Shown: positions 9,022 through 18,700 of the stretch, one piece after another
Layout: every line of letters begins with the position of its first letter
How positions within the stretch are numbered: position 1 is the stretch's first letter
Origin: an uncultured Oscillospiraceae bacterium
GTDB lineage: Bacteria > Bacillota > Clostridia > Oscillospirales > Oscillospiraceae
Length of the DNA stretch: 38,607 bases
Direction: 5' to 3'
Assembly: GCA_947628185.1 (NCBI GenBank)
Contig: CANQYW010000016.1
Coordinates: 1 to 38,607 of the forward strand
Translations under genes and position numbers: made by a program
The notes under the pieces: generated by a model
Seen by the model: the letters and a program-made list of their open reading frames with translations, nothing else
What the model was told of the DNA's origin: nothing
The model's database searches: none

Positions 9022-9950
9022 TTCTCAGTTACACCTCCAAAGGGCTTGGGCATCGTGAGCTCGTTTATGTAGGGCACCACGAGGTTCATAAGGAGTATGG
9101 AGAAACTGACCGCCCCGGCGGAGTTGGCGAACACCCGCATGAGGGACGTGAGCAGACCGCACCCCAGGCCGAATATAAGCTTGCCCAGGTTCGTGAAGGG
9201 CGTTGTCACGTAGTCCGTGGCCATGTATATGGCGCCCAGCATGAGCCCGCCGGAGAATATGGAGAGCACCGGGTCGGGGCTCCCGAATATCCAGGAGAAG
9301 AGGAGCGTGGAGCCTATGTACGCTAAGGGTATAATGGGCTTTATGACTTCCCGGGCGCAGAGATATAGCCCGCCCGTTATGAGCGTCAGGGCGCAGGTCT
9401 CCCCCAGGACGCCGCCGTGGACTCCGCAGAGGATATCCATGAAATGTTCCCAGCCTATGGACCCGGAGGCGATGAGCGCCAGGGGCGTTGCGCTGGAGAG
9501 GGCGTCCACAGCCGCCGCGGGGTAGGAGTAGTTCGTCATGTCCGCGGTGAAACTCAGGAACATCACCACCCTGCCCACCAGGGCCGGGTTCACGAAGTTG
9601 CAGCCGATTCCCCCGAAGAGCATCTTCACCGCCACTATCGCCACCAGATCTCCCACCAGCAGTTCCCAGATGGGCATGCTGGCCGGGACGTTGAAGGCGA
9701 TCAATATGCCCGTCACCACGGCGGAGAGGTCCGCCACGGTTATGGGTTTCTTCATAAGTTTCTCCCAGATGTACTCAAAGGCCACGCAGGCCGCGGCGGA
9801 TATGGCCGTGAGCAGGAGGGCGCGGAAACCGAAGAGTATCACCGACGCCACGAGCGTGGGCATCAGCGCGATTATGACGTCCAGCATTATCCTATGGGTG
9901 GTGCGGCTGCCCCTTATGTGGGGCGATACGCTGGCTTTAAGGCTCGTCAT
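9018..9950 (-). CDS. rnfD: Rnf complex membrane flavoprotein subunit RnfD
   Basis: 310 residues with about eight to ten membrane segments. Starts with SPHIRGSRTTHRIMLDVIIALMP, typical of RnfD/NqrB. The covalent FMN site is SSATPLAL with acceptor Thr155. ATGA overlap with rnfC upstream and with rnfG downstream shows tight coupling. Part of the electron path and ion channel. Confidence 0.95.
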   Translation of the reverse strand: MTSLKASVSPHIRGSRTTHRIMLDVIIALMPTLVASVILFGFRALLLTAISAAACVAFEYIWEKLMKKPITVADLSAVVTGILIAFNVPASMPIWELLVGDLVAIVAVKMLFGGIGCNFVNPALVGRVVMFLSFTADMTNYSYPAAAVDALSSATPLALIASGSIGWEHFMDILCGVHGGVLGETCALTLITGGLYLCAREVIKPIIPLAYIGSTLLFSWIFGSPDPVLSIFSGGLMLGAIYMATDYVTTPFTNLGKLIFGLGCGLLTSLMRVFANSAGAVSFSILLMNLVVPYINELTMPKPFGGVTEK

Positions 9951-11308
9951 TTCGCCGCCTCCTTCCTGGCTTTTTCCTTCTCTTTGCGCTCGGCCTCCGC
10001 CCGCTTGGCGGCGGCGTCCGCCGCAAGTAACCCCTTGGCGAGCTTATTCGTCTGCACCAGCATACGTTTCGCGGGACAGGCGTAGGCGCAGCACCCGCAC
10101 TCCATGCAGAGGTTCGCTTTCAGCTTTTTGAGCCTCTCCACGTCCCTCTTCTCGTAGGCGCTCTCTATCTCCGTGGGCATGAGGTTCAGGGGACAGGCGT
10201 CCACGCAGCTGCCGCAGCGGATACACGCCGTGGGCTCCGGGAGTGTGGCGTCCCGCTCGTCAAAGGCCAGCACGGCGTTTGTGTTCTTCATCACCGGGCA
10301 ACTCAGGTCCGGCATGGCTATGCCCATCATGGGCCCGCCGTAGAGGACCTTCTTGGGCTCGCTCTTAAAGCCGCCGCAGAACTCGAATAGATCGCTCACC
10401 GGCGTGCCTATGGGGGCTATCACGTTCTTGGGCTCCCGGACGGCGGAGCCGTCCACCGTCACCACCTTCTCCACCAGGGGCATACCGGTCTTTATGTACC
10501 TGGCTATGGCCGCGAGGGTGGTGCAGTTTAGCACTATGGCCCCGGCGTCCAGGGGGAGTTTGCCCTCCGGCACCACGCGGCCGATGGTGTTGTAGATGAG
10601 CACCTTCTCGCCGCCCTGGGGGTAGAGGGCCGGCAGGGCCATCACCTCCACGCCCTGGGTCTTGGCGGCCCGGGACTGCATCTCCGCCACGCACTGGGGC
10701 TTGTTCTTCTCTATGCCGATGACGACCCTCTTCACCTGCATGTACTTCTTGAGGAGCTCTATCCCCTCGAAGATGAGGTCCCCGTCGTCCAGCATCGTCC
10801 GCGTGTCGCTGGTGACGTATGGCTCGCACTCGGCGCCGTTTATTATGACGGCCTCCACTTTGCTCAGATCTTTTACAGAGAGTTTCACCGCCGTGGGGAA
10901 CCCGGCGCCGCCGAGACCCACAACTCCGCTCTCCCGCACCGCGTCCACAAAGCTCTGGTAGTCCGTCACCACCGGCGGGGCCAGGCCCTCCAGCGTCTCC
11001 TGCTCCGGGTCGGCCTCGATGACTATGGCCTTCATGAACCTACCCATGCCGCTGAGAACATCGTCGATGCGCTTGACCTTGCCAGACACGCTGGCGTGGA
11101 CCGGGGACGACACGAACCCCCCAGCTTTCGCGATAAGCTGCCCCACCTTGACCTGGTCCCCCGGTTTCACCAGGGGCTCCGCCGGCGCGCCGATGTGCAT
11201 GGACATGGGAATACTCACCATCTTTGGCGTTGGCATCCGCTCCGGTCTCATGCCGGCGGTGTTCTTCCTGTGGGGGACATGGGCTCCGTGTAACTTGGGT
11301 AAATGCAC
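9947..11308 (-). CDS. rnfC: Rnf complex NADH-binding subunit RnfC
   Basis: 453 residues from a GTG at 11308 with GGGAGG 7 nt upstream. Peripheral subunit that reduces NAD+. Features: N-terminal barrel-like region, nucleotide/flavin-binding GLGGAGFPTAVK (131-142), then two 4Fe-4S motifs CIRCGSCVDACP (362-373) and CMECGCCAYACP (401-412), and a Lys/Glu/Ala-rich C-terminal tail. First gene of the rnfCDGEAB operon, the usual clostridial order. Confidence 0.96.
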   Translation of the reverse strand: MHLPKLHGAHVPHRKNTAGMRPERMPTPKMVSIPMSMHIGAPAEPLVKPGDQVKVGQLIAKAGGFVSSPVHASVSGKVKRIDDVLSGMGRFMKAIVIEADPEQETLEGLAPPVVTDYQSFVDAVRESGVVGLGGAGFPTAVKLSVKDLSKVEAVIINGAECEPYVTSDTRTMLDDGDLIFEGIELLKKYMQVKRVVIGIEKNKPQCVAEMQSRAAKTQGVEVMALPALYPQGGEKVLIYNTIGRVVPEGKLPLDAGAIVLNCTTLAAIARYIKTGMPLVEKVVTVDGSAVREPKNVIAPIGTPVSDLFEFCGGFKSEPKKVLYGGPMMGIAMPDLSCPVMKNTNAVLAFDERDATLPEPTACIRCGSCVDACPLNLMPTEIESAYEKRDVERLKKLKANLCMECGCCAYACPAKRMLVQTNKLAKGLLAADAAAKRAEAERKEKEKARKEAAK

Positions 11309-11350
11309 GCTGCTCCCTCCCTTATTATTTTGGTGTTTCTATAAACTAAA

Positions 11351-11379
11351 AGTATATCACGGTCAATTACATTAGACAA
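11351..11379 (-). promoter_or_regulatory. Promoter of the rnf operon
   Basis: Minus strand TTGTCT (11379-11374), 17-bp spacer, TATACT (11356-11351), about 45 bp before the rnfC GTG. It sits in AT-rich DNA that contrasts with the surrounding high GC. Confidence 0.75.
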
Positions 11380-11469
11380 TGAAATATACGGACATTTTTA
11401 TGGGTTTTTCGTTGTTTTGACCGGCAATTTTGCCCGAGTATTGATAAGATTTTAACAATTTGACCTCTT

Positions 11470-11883
11470 TCACCTTGTCAAGCTGCCCAAATATCCCTCT
11501 AAGATGAGGGAGGCGGCCACGGCGTCCACGGTCTCCTTCCGGCGGCGGCCGTGGCGGCCGTTTTCGGAGAGTATCCTGTGGGCGTCCACGGTGGTGCGGC
11601 GCTCGTCCCACATAATGACCTCAAGGCCCGTGAGTTCCCGCAGTATCTCCGCAAGCTCCATGCTCTTCGCGGCCCGGGGCCCCCGGGAGCCGTCCATGTT
11701 TATGGGGCAGCCCAGAACTAATCGCTGAACATTCCGGGCTCTGCACTCCCCGGCTATGGTCTCCGCCAAACGATGAGCGTCCCACTCCTTTATGACAAAC
11801 GCCTCCCCGGTCAAAGTCCCCGTGGGGTCCGAGACGGCTATCCCCGTGCGCTGGTCCCCGTAATCTATCGCCATGACTCTCAT
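11470..11883 (-). CDS. ruvX: RuvX/YqgF-type Holliday junction resolvase or rRNA maturation nuclease
   Basis: 137 residues, full length for the RNase H-fold YqgF family. Conserved acidic positions are in place: AIDYGDQRTGIAVSD near the N-terminus, GCPINMDGSRG in the middle, WDERRTTVDA and VDAVAASLILEGYL near the C-terminus. In other bacteria the family is implicated in 16S rRNA 5' maturation and proposed as a resolvase. ATG with GGAGG 7 nt upstream. Transcribed divergently from the rpmG operon. Confidence 0.93.
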   Translation of the reverse strand: MRVMAIDYGDQRTGIAVSDPTGTLTGEAFVIKEWDAHRLAETIAGECRARNVQRLVLGCPINMDGSRGPRAAKSMELAEILRELTGLEVIMWDERRTTVDAHRILSENGRHGRRRKETVDAVAASLILEGYLGSLTR

Positions 11884-11913
11884 GATCCGCCCTCCATGAT
11901 TTTTATACTAAAT

Positions 11914-11942
11914 AATTTACATTAAAACCCGCCGGGATACAA
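11914..11942 (-). promoter_or_regulatory. Probable ruvX promoter
   Basis: Minus strand TTGTAT (11942-11937), 17-bp spacer, TAAATT (11919-11914). The -35 overlaps an imperfect inverted repeat (11936-11956: GATACAAGA, AAAA, TCTTGATC) in the space shared with the divergent rpmG promoter. Confidence 0.5.
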
Positions 11943-11972
11943 GAAAAATCTTGATCAATACGCAAATTTTCA

Positions 11973-12001
11973 TTGACCTTTTGGCGAGGCCGTGGTATAA
12001 T
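11973..12001 (+). promoter_or_regulatory. Promoter of the rpmG-secE-nusG-rplKA operon
   Basis: TTGACC (11973-11978), 17-bp spacer, TATAAT (11996-12001). The leader to rpmG is about 95 nt and holds a partly paired element, AGGTCTTC against GGAGACC (about 12021-12056); its role is unknown. Confidence 0.88.
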
Positions 12002-12102
12002 CACTTCACCTGTCGTCCGAGAGGTCTTCTTTTTGCGCGCGCAGCGCCGGAGACCCCGGATAATTCAAAGCAGGGAGGCAATTATTAGGAGGTGCCTAAA
12101 GA

Positions 12103-12264
12103 ATGGCCGCAGAAAACAGAGTCAAGGTCGTCCTCAGATGCAGCGAGTGCAAGCAGAGGAACTACAACACGACCAAGAACAAGCGCAACACCCCTGAGAA
12201 GTTAGAGCTCAAGAAGTACTGCCGTTTCTGCCGTAAGCACACGTTACACACCGAGACCAAGTAA
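12103..12264 (+). CDS. rpmG: Ribosomal protein L33
   Basis: 53 residues starting [17 protein letters not shown]. Two zinc-ligand pairs, CSEC and CRFC, mark the Cys-containing form of L33, component of the large ribosomal subunit. AGGAGG lies 10 nt before the ATG. First gene of the operon; secE follows after 17 nt, the order typical of Firmicutes. Confidence 0.95.
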   Translation: MAAENRVKVVLRCSECKQRNYNTTKNKRNTPEKLELKKYCRFCRKHTLHTETK

Positions 12265-12281
12265 GGGGGAGCAAGGAAAGA

Positions 12282-12497
12282 ATGGCAAAGACCAAGCAGA
12301 AGTTCTTCACCCGGGTGGCCGGATGGTTCCGGGGCATGAAGAGCGAGCTCAAGAAGGTCGTCTGGCCCACGCCCAAGCAGACTACGAACAACAGCCTCGT
12401 TGTTCTGGCCGTTTGCGGCGCCTCCGCTGTGGTGCTCTGGGGCTGTGACGAACTGGCCTCGGGCGTCGTCAGGATCCTCATAACCCTGTTCGGTTAA
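12282..12497 (+). CDS. secE: Preprotein translocase subunit SecE
   Basis: 71 residues: amphipathic N-terminal part with GWFRGMKSELKKVVWPTPKQ, the conserved SecE hinge signature, followed by a single membrane helix (about 38-60). Stabilises SecY in the SecYEG channel. Placed between rpmG and nusG as in most Firmicutes. Confidence 0.95.
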   Translation: MAKTKQKFFTRVAGWFRGMKSELKKVVWPTPKQTTNNSLVVLAVCGASAVVLWGCDELASGVVRILITLFG

Positions 12498-12506
12498 GGA
12501 GCTGCG

Positions 12507-13031
12507 ATGGCGGAGGAGGCTAAGTGGTATGTGGTCCACACATACTCCGGCTACGAGAACGCTGTAGCCGACACCATCATGAAAGCGGCGGAGAACCGCA
12601 AGATGACGGACCTCATCCTTGAGGTCAACATACCTATGGAGACAGTCACCGAGACCCAGGACTCCATCACCAAGACGGTGGAGCGGAAGGTCTACCCCGG
12701 CTACGTCTTAGTTAAGATGATCCTCACGGACGAGAGCTGGCACCTGGTGAGGAACGTCCGCGGCGCCACGGGTTTCGTGGGCACCGGCAACAAGGCCATC
12801 CCCCTCACGGACGCGGAGGTGGCGGCACTGGGCGTCGAAAAACGGGACGTCCGGGTGGATTTCGCCGTGGGGAGCCGTATCCGTGTCTGCGACGGCCCGC
12901 TGGAGGGTTTCTTCGGCGCGGTGGAGGATATCGACATGGACAAGCGCATCGCCCGGGTGGTGGTCTCCATGTTCGGGCGGGAGACGCCCGTGGAACTGGA
13001 GTTTGACCAGATAGAGCCAGACAATGGCTGA
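12507..13031 (+). CDS. nusG: Transcription termination/antitermination factor NusG
   Basis: 174 residues. N-terminal NGN domain begins AKWYVVHTYSGYENAVADTI and contains YPGYVLVKM and VRNVRGATGFVG; the C-terminal KOW domain contains DGPLEGFFGAVEDID. Binds RNA polymerase and modulates pausing and termination. ATG with AAGGAG, 9 nt after secE. Confidence 0.96.
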   Translation: MAEEAKWYVVHTYSGYENAVADTIMKAAENRKMTDLILEVNIPMETVTETQDSITKTVERKVYPGYVLVKMILTDESWHLVRNVRGATGFVGTGNKAIPLTDAEVAALGVEKRDVRVDFAVGSRIRVCDGPLEGFFGAVEDIDMDKRIARVVVSMFGRETPVELEFDQIEPDNG

Positions 13032-13047
13032 GCGCGTCAGCGCTAAC

Positions 13048-13083
13048 GCCGGTTCGCCGGCAAGTGGGAGGGGCCCCTGCCCC
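13048..13083 (+). other. Two GC-rich hairpins between nusG and rplK
   Basis: GCCGG, TTCG loop, CCGGC (13048-13061) is a compact UUCG-loop hairpin. Next, GGGGC, 4-nt loop, GCCCC (13070-13083), with outer GTGG (13064-13067) and CCAC (13090-13093) able to pair. No T run follows, so not a standard terminator; could be a processing site or part of an L1/L11 autoregulatory leader (speculative). Confidence 0.5.
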
Positions 13084-13118
13084 GCCTAACCACATCTTTA
13101 TTATGGAGGTTCACGAAA

Positions 13119-13547
13119 GTGGCACAGAAAGTTACAGGTATCATTAGATTACAGATCCCTGCCGGACGGGCGACCCCCGCTCCCCCGGTGGGCCCCGCCC
13201 TCGGCCAGCACGGCGTTAACATCGGCGCCTTCACCAAGGAGTTCAACGAGCGCACCAAGGCCGACATGGGCATGATAACCCCGGTGGTCATCACCGTCTA
13301 TTCCGACCGCAGCTTTACCTTTATCACCAAGTCCGCCCCCGCGGCTGTCCTTCTCAAGAAGGCCTGCGGCATCGAGAAGGGCTCCGGCGTCCCCCAGAGG
13401 GACAAGGTCGCCAAGATCTCCAAGGAGGAGGTCCGCAAGATCGCCGAGACGAAGATGAAGGACCTGAACGCCGGCTCCATTGAGGCCGCCATGAGCATGA
13501 TAGCCGGTACCGCCCGCAGCATGGGCATCGTAGTAGAGGAGGGCTGA
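13119..13547 (+). CDS. rplK: Ribosomal protein L11
   Basis: 142 residues, full length. GTG start ([15 protein letters not shown]) with GGAGG 10 nt upstream. [16 protein letters not shown] is the conserved N-terminal region that contacts the GTPase-centre rRNA. Followed after 4 nt by rplA. Confidence 0.97.
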   Translation: MAQKVTGIIRLQIPAGRATPAPPVGPALGQHGVNIGAFTKEFNERTKADMGMITPVVITVYSDRSFTFITKSAPAAVLLKKACGIEKGSGVPQRDKVAKISKEEVRKIAETKMKDLNAGSIEAAMSMIAGTARSMGIVVEEG

Positions 13548-13551
13548 GACT

Positions 13552-14244
13552 ATGTTCAGAGGTAAGAAATATAAGGACAGCGCCAAGCTCGTTGACCGCT
13601 CCGTGGCCTACGAGCCCATGGAGGCCTTTGAGCTTGTGGGCAAGACCGCCAAGGCGAAGTTTGACGAGACCGTCGAGCTCCACGTGAAACTGGGCGTCGA
13701 CTCCCGTCACGCGGACCAGCAGGTCCGCGGCGCTGTGGTCCTTCCCCACGGCACCGGTAAGACCCGCAGGGTCCTCGTCTTCTGCAAGGACGAGCGCCGC
13801 CAGGAGGCCCTGGACGCCGGCGCGGACCTGGTGGGCGGCATGGACATGGTAGAGCGCATCCAGAAGGAGAACTTCTTCGACTTCGACGTGGTCATCGCCA
13901 CCCCCGACATGATGGGTATGGTGGGCCGTCTGGGCCGTATCCTGGGCCCCAAGGGCCTGATGCCCTCCCCCAAGGCCGGCACCGTCACCCCCAACCTCAC
14001 CCAGGCCATCACCGAGGTGAAGGCCGGTAAGATAGAGTACCGTCTCGACAGGACCAACATCATCCACTGCCCCATCGGCAAGGTGAGTTTCGGCCCCGAG
14101 AAGTTGACGGAGAACTACAACGCCCTTCTCACCGCCCTCATCCGGGCAAAGCCCGCCGCCGCCAAGGGCCAGTATATAAGGAGCTGCGTCACCGCCTCCA
14201 CCATGGGCCCCGGCATCAAGATAAACGCCCAGAAACAGCTTTAA
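13552..14244 (+). CDS. rplA: Ribosomal protein L1
   Basis: 230 residues, full length. Conserved segments include [23 protein letters not shown] and [21 protein letters not shown]. Forms the L1 stalk and in many bacteria represses its own operon. Last gene of this operon here: a terminator follows directly instead of the usual rplJ leader and rplJL. Confidence 0.97.
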   Translation: MFRGKKYKDSAKLVDRSVAYEPMEAFELVGKTAKAKFDETVELHVKLGVDSRHADQQVRGAVVLPHGTGKTRRVLVFCKDERRQEALDAGADLVGGMDMVERIQKENFFDFDVVIATPDMMGMVGRLGRILGPKGLMPSPKAGTVTPNLTQAITEVKAGKIEYRLDRTNIIHCPIGKVSFGPEKLTENYNALLTALIRAKPAAAKGQYIRSCVTASTMGPGIKINAQKQL

Positions 14245-14263
14245 AAGACTGCCAGCAAAACAA

Positions 14264-14321
14264 CGGGAGCCGCGAAAAGGCACGCCGACTGAGACGTGTT
14301 ATTTCGCGGCCCCGTTTTTTT
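14264..14321. terminator. Strong terminator after rplA, probably bidirectional
   Basis: Arms CGGG-AG-CCGCGAAA and TTTCGCGG-C-CCCG, with an inner CACG/CGTG stem, end in seven T residues on the plus strand. On the minus strand the hairpin is followed by TTGTTTTG, so it may also serve the convergent ATPase gene, whose stop codon starts only a few bases away. Confidence 0.85.
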
Positions 14322-14327
14322 GTGCGA

Positions 14328-15602
14328 TCAAAAGAGCTCACACCGCTCCAATAGAAAATCCAGTAGGTTACAGTGGAAGATGCCGTTTTCGTCATAGTAG
14401 CTGTGGGGGATATCCAGGCGGATGACGATCTTCTTGAAGAAGTCCCTGGTCAGCATCAGGGAGCCGATCTCCGCCTCCGCCTTGCTCTCCGTGTCCATGC
14501 GGAGGGCGGATTGGATATAGATCCGCCTGTCGGCGTCGTTTACGACAAAGTCGATCTCCTTCTGCGTGTTCTGCCCGTTGGAGCGGTCGGCCACCACGCC
14601 GATATCCACACTGTAGCCCCGGCGCGTAAGCTCATTGTAGATGATATTTTCCATGAGATGCCCGGGGTCGTACTGCCTGTAATTCAGCCGGGCATTTCGC
14701 AGCCCCGTGTCGGTATAATAATACTTGCTGGGGAATTTGAAATAGGTCTTTCCTTTTACGTCGTATCTCCGCGCCTGGGAGACGAGGAACGAGTCCATGA
14801 TGTGCTGCACATAACCCGCGACCAGCGTGGGATTGACCTTCTCATTTTTCATGCTGCCAAGGGCGTTGGCGATGTTGGTGGGATTCGTCAGAGAACTAAT
14901 TTGAGAGGCGAGAAAATCCAGGATGTCATTCAAGAGATCCTCCCGCTCGATGCCGTTCCGCTCCACGATGTCCCTTATATAGAGTTCCCGGTAGAGGTTT
15001 GTGAGGTAATCCTTTTTGTCCCGCTCATCCGATAGCGCCGCGATCCTGGGGAGACCGCCGTAGAGCATATACTGCTCCAGCGCCTGCCGCTCATCGCCGC
15101 CCACCGCCGAATAATATTCTTTGAAGGACAGGGGATAGACATGGATCTGCGACGCCCGGCCGCGAAATTCTGTGGCAATATCGCTGGAGAGCCCCTTGGA
15201 ATTGCTGCCGGTGACGTAGACATCCAGATTCTTATAGGCTCTCAGCTCATTTAGCATATCGTAGATCGTGACCTCGATACCGCCGTTCTCCTGGTCCACC
15301 ACCCTGCCAGTCAGCTGCACCTCGTCGATAAAGAGATAAAACTGCTTTTCGCTGTCCGCCGTGACGACGGACTCCACATATTCGCACAGTACGATGGGAT
15401 TCCGGAACTTATAATACCGGCGCTGGTCCAGCTCGATCTTGAGGATCTGTTCCTCGCCGACGCCCTGTTCCAGAAGATATTGATAGAACAGCTCAAAGAG
15501 CAGCACGGATTTTCCGCACCGCCGGATGCCTGTGATGACTTTTATTTCCCCGTTCCACATTTTACGGACGATGCGGTCAAGATAGAAATCACGGCTTATC
15601 AT
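14328..15602 (-). CDS. AAA ATPase with C-terminal DUF4143 nuclease-like domain
   Basis: About 424 residues. I take the ATG at 15602 because AGGTGA lies 5 nt before it; a GTG at 15611 would remove that site from the leader. Walker A GIRRCGKS near residue 27, Walker B FYLFIDEVQ near 90, sensor-like VYVTGSNSKG. The C-terminal third has LMENIIYNELTRRGYSVDIG, KEIDFVV and IYIQSAL, the restriction-endonuclease-like pattern common in DUF4143 proteins. The family is widespread in anaerobes, often as scattered accessory genes, with no settled function. It looks less GC-rich than its neighbours and sits alone between the ribosomal operon and nifJ, suggesting later acquisition (impression, not computed). 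Confidence 0.88.
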   Translation of the reverse strand: MISRDFYLDRIVRKMWNGEIKVITGIRRCGKSVLLFELFYQYLLEQGVGEEQILKIELDQRRYYKFRNPIVLCEYVESVVTADSEKQFYLFIDEVQLTGRVVDQENGGIEVTIYDMLNELRAYKNLDVYVTGSNSKGLSSDIATEFRGRASQIHVYPLSFKEYYSAVGGDERQALEQYMLYGGLPRIAALSDERDKKDYLTNLYRELYIRDIVERNGIEREDLLNDILDFLASQISSLTNPTNIANALGSMKNEKVNPTLVAGYVQHIMDSFLVSQARRYDVKGKTYFKFPSKYYYTDTGLRNARLNYRQYDPGHLMENIIYNELTRRGYSVDIGVVADRSNGQNTQKEIDFVVNDADRRIYIQSALRMDTESKAEAEIGSLMLTRDFFKKIVIRLDIPHSYYDENGIFHCNLLDFLLERCELF

Positions 15603-15620
15603 GTCTTTCACCTCGAATTT

Positions 15621-15636
15621 GCGTCGTGAGCGACGC
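15621..15636. promoter_or_regulatory. Perfect inverted repeat in the ATPase leader (operator or hairpin)
   Basis: GCGTCG, TGAG loop, CGACGC. It lies between the predicted transcription start (about 15643) and the ATPase start codon; it could be an operator blocking transcription or a hairpin in the mRNA leader. Confidence 0.5.
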
Positions 15637-15649
15637 TACTTTCATATAC

Positions 15650-15678
15650 AGTATAGCATATAGCCCGGAGAATATCAA
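15650..15678 (-). promoter_or_regulatory. Promoter of the AAA ATPase gene
   Basis: Minus strand TTGATA (15678-15673), 17-bp spacer, TATACT (15655-15650). It sits downstream of the nifJ terminator, so the ATPase gene is an independent unit. Confidence 0.75.
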
Positions 15679-15687
15679 GGGAACGGA

Positions 15688-15727
15688 GAAAAAATGTCCC
15701 GGGGAGGCCGATGTTGGTCTCCCCGGG
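15688..15727 (-). terminator. Intrinsic terminator of nifJ
   Basis: Minus strand CCCGGGGAG (15727-15719), 12-nt loop, CTCCCCGGG (15706-15698): nine perfect GC-rich pairs, followed by ACATTTTTT. It lies 40 nt after the nifJ stop. Confidence 0.92.
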
Positions 15728-15766
15728 TTATTGGTGCTATATTATGCTGTTTTCAGGGCCTCGCGC

Positions 15767-18700
15767 TCACTCCTGGGAGTACATGGCCACGAGCCTGTTG
15801 AGGTGATCCCAACGGTCCATAGCGGCCTGCTCGTTGCGGGCGAAGAGCACGGTGGCGCGCTCCGGGAAGGAGCGGGTGAGGGCGCTGTAGCGGGCCTCGT
15901 TCATCAGGAACTCCTGATAGCCGCCGGCGGGCGCCTTGGAATCCAGGACGAACTTCTTGCCGGGCTCGGCCTCGGGGTTGAAACGGAAGAGGTTCCAGTA
16001 ACCGCAATCGACGGCCCTCTTCATCTCCTTCTGGCAGTTGACCATGCCGCCCTTGATGGAGTGCATCTCGCAGGGGGCGTAGCCGATGATGAGGGAGGGT
16101 CCGTGATACGCCTCGGCCTCGGTGATGGCCTTGATGGTCTGAGCGGGGTTGGCGCCCATGGCCACCTGTGCCACGTAGATGTAGCCGTAGGACATGGCGA
16201 TCTCGGCGAGGCTCTTCTTCTTGATCTCCTTGCCGGCCGCGGCGAACTGAGCCACCTGGCCGATGTTGGAGGCCTTGGATGCCTGGCCGCCGGTGTTGGA
16301 ATAGACCTCGGTGTCGAACACGAAGATGTTGACGTCGTTGCCGGAGGCGAGGACGTGATCGACGCCGCCGAATCCGATGTCGTAAGCCCAGCCGTCGCCG
16401 CCGAAGATCCAGATGGACTTCTTGGTGAGGTAGGCCTTATCCTTGAGGATCTCCTGGGCCTTCTCGCAGCCGCAGGCCTCCAGGGCGGTGACGAGCTCGG
16501 CGGAGGCGGCCTTGTTGGCCTCGCCGTCGGTCAATGTCTCCAGCCACTTGGCGCCGGCGGTCTTGACGGCCTCGGGGGCCTCGTCGCCGTTCACAAGAGC
16601 CCGGACCTTCTCGGTGAGGCGGGTACGGATGGCGTTCTGGCCGAGGAACATGCCAAGGCCGTGCTCGGCGTTGTCCTCAAAGAGGGAGTTTGCCCAAGCG
16701 GGGCCGTGGCCCTTGGCGTCAACGGTGTAGGGGGAGGTGGCAGCGGGACCGCCCCAGATGGAGGAGCAGCCGGTGGCGTTGGAGATGTACATCCTGTCGC
16801 CGAAGAGCTGGGTCACGAGACGGGCATAGCTGGTCTCCGCGCAGCCCGCGCAGGAGCCGGAGAACTCCAGAAGGGGCTTTCTGAACTGGCTTCCCTTGAC
16901 GGTGTTGTCCATCATATCGGGCTTGTCGGCGACCTTCGCCACGCAGTAATTGAAGACGTCCTGCTGGGGGAGCTCCTCCTCCTGCGGGACCATGGTGAGA
17001 GCCTTGGTGGGGCACTGGCCGATGCAGACGCCGCAGCCCATGCAGTCAAGCGGCGAGACGGCCATGGTGTACTGATACACGCCCTTGCCCTTGCCGGCCT
17101 TGATGGGTACGATCTTGGCGGCGGCGGGGGCGGCAGCGGCCTCGGCCTCGGTGAGGGCGTAGGGACGGATGGTGGCGTGGGGGCAGACATAGGCGCAGTT
17201 GTTGCACTGTACGCACTTGGTCTCATCCCAGTGGGGGACGCTGACGGCCACGCCGCGTTTCTCGAAAGCAGCGGCACCCTGCTCGAACTGGCCGTCCACA
17301 TGGGCGACGAAGGCGGAGACGGGCAGGCTGTCGCCGTCCATACGGCCCACGGGCTCCATGATCTCGGTGACCTGGCGGACGAGCTCCGGACGGCCCTCGT
17401 AGGTCTCGGTCTTCTCCTCGTCAACGGCGTCGGCCCAGGAGGCGGGGACGTCGATCTTGACGAAGGCGGTGGCGCCGGCGTCTATGGCCTTGTGGTTCAT
17501 GTCCACTATATCCTGGCCCTTCTTGAGGTAGGACTTGGTGGCGGCCTCCTTCATGTGGCGGATGGCCTCCTCCTGGGGCATGACCTTCGCGAGGGTGAAG
17601 AACGCGGACTGGAGGATGGTGTTGGTGCGCTTGCCCATGCCGATCTCAATGGCGAGATCTATGGCGTTGATGGTGTAGACCTGGATGTTATTCTTGGCGA
17701 TGTACCTCTTGGCCACGGCGGGGAGGTGCTTGTCCAGCTCCTCGGGGGTCCACTGGCAGTTTATCATGAAGATGCCGCCGGGCTTGACGTCGCGGACCAT
17801 GGGGAAGGCCTTGATGATGTAGCTGGGGTTGTGGCAGGCCACGAAGTCGGCCTTGTTTATGTAGTAGGGGCTCCTGATGGGCTTGTCGCCAAAACGCAGG
17901 TGGGAGATGGTGACGCCGCCGGTCTTCTTGGAGTCATACTGGAAGTAGGCCTGGACGTACTTGTCGGTGTAGTCGCCGATGATCTTGATGGAGTTCTTGT
18001 TGGCGCCGACGGTGCCGTCGCCGCCGAGACCCCAGAACTTGCACTCGATGGTGCCCTCAGCCGCGGTGTTGGGGGCGGGCTTCTCCTCCAGGGACATGTG
18101 GGTGACGTCATCCACGATGCCGATGGTGAACTGCCTCTTGGGAGTCTCATGGGTGAGCTCCTCGTAGACGGCGAACACGCTGGAGGGGGGAGTGTCCTTG
18201 GAGCCGAGGCCGTAACGGCCGCCGATGACGGTTATGTCGTCCCTGCCGGCGTTGGCGAGAGCGCCCACGACGTCCATGTAGAGGGGCTCGCCCATGGCGC
18301 CGGGCTCCTTGGTGCGGTCAAGGACGGCTATCTTCTTGCAGGTGGCGGGGATGGCGGCAAGGAACTTCTCAGTGGCGAAGGGCCTGTAGAGACGCACCTT
18401 TATGAGACCGACCTTCTCGCCGTGGGCGTTCATGTAGTCCACGACCTCCTCGGTGACGTCGCAGATGGAGCCCATGGCTACGATGACCCTGTCCGCGTCG
18501 GGAGCGCCGTAGTAGTTGAAGAGCTTGTAGTCGGTGCCGAGCTTAGCGTTTATCTTGTCCATGTACTCCTCGACCACGGCGGGAAGGGCCTCGTAGTAGG
18601 AGTTGCAGGCCTCACGGTGCTGGAAGAAGATGTCGCCATTCTCGTGGGAGCCGCGCATGGAGGGATGCTCGGGGTTGAGGGCGTGGGCGCGGAACGCCTC

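Noticed and set aside
14245-14321. L10 (rplJ) leader after rplA
   Set aside because: No rplJ follows and the sequence folds as one long terminator.
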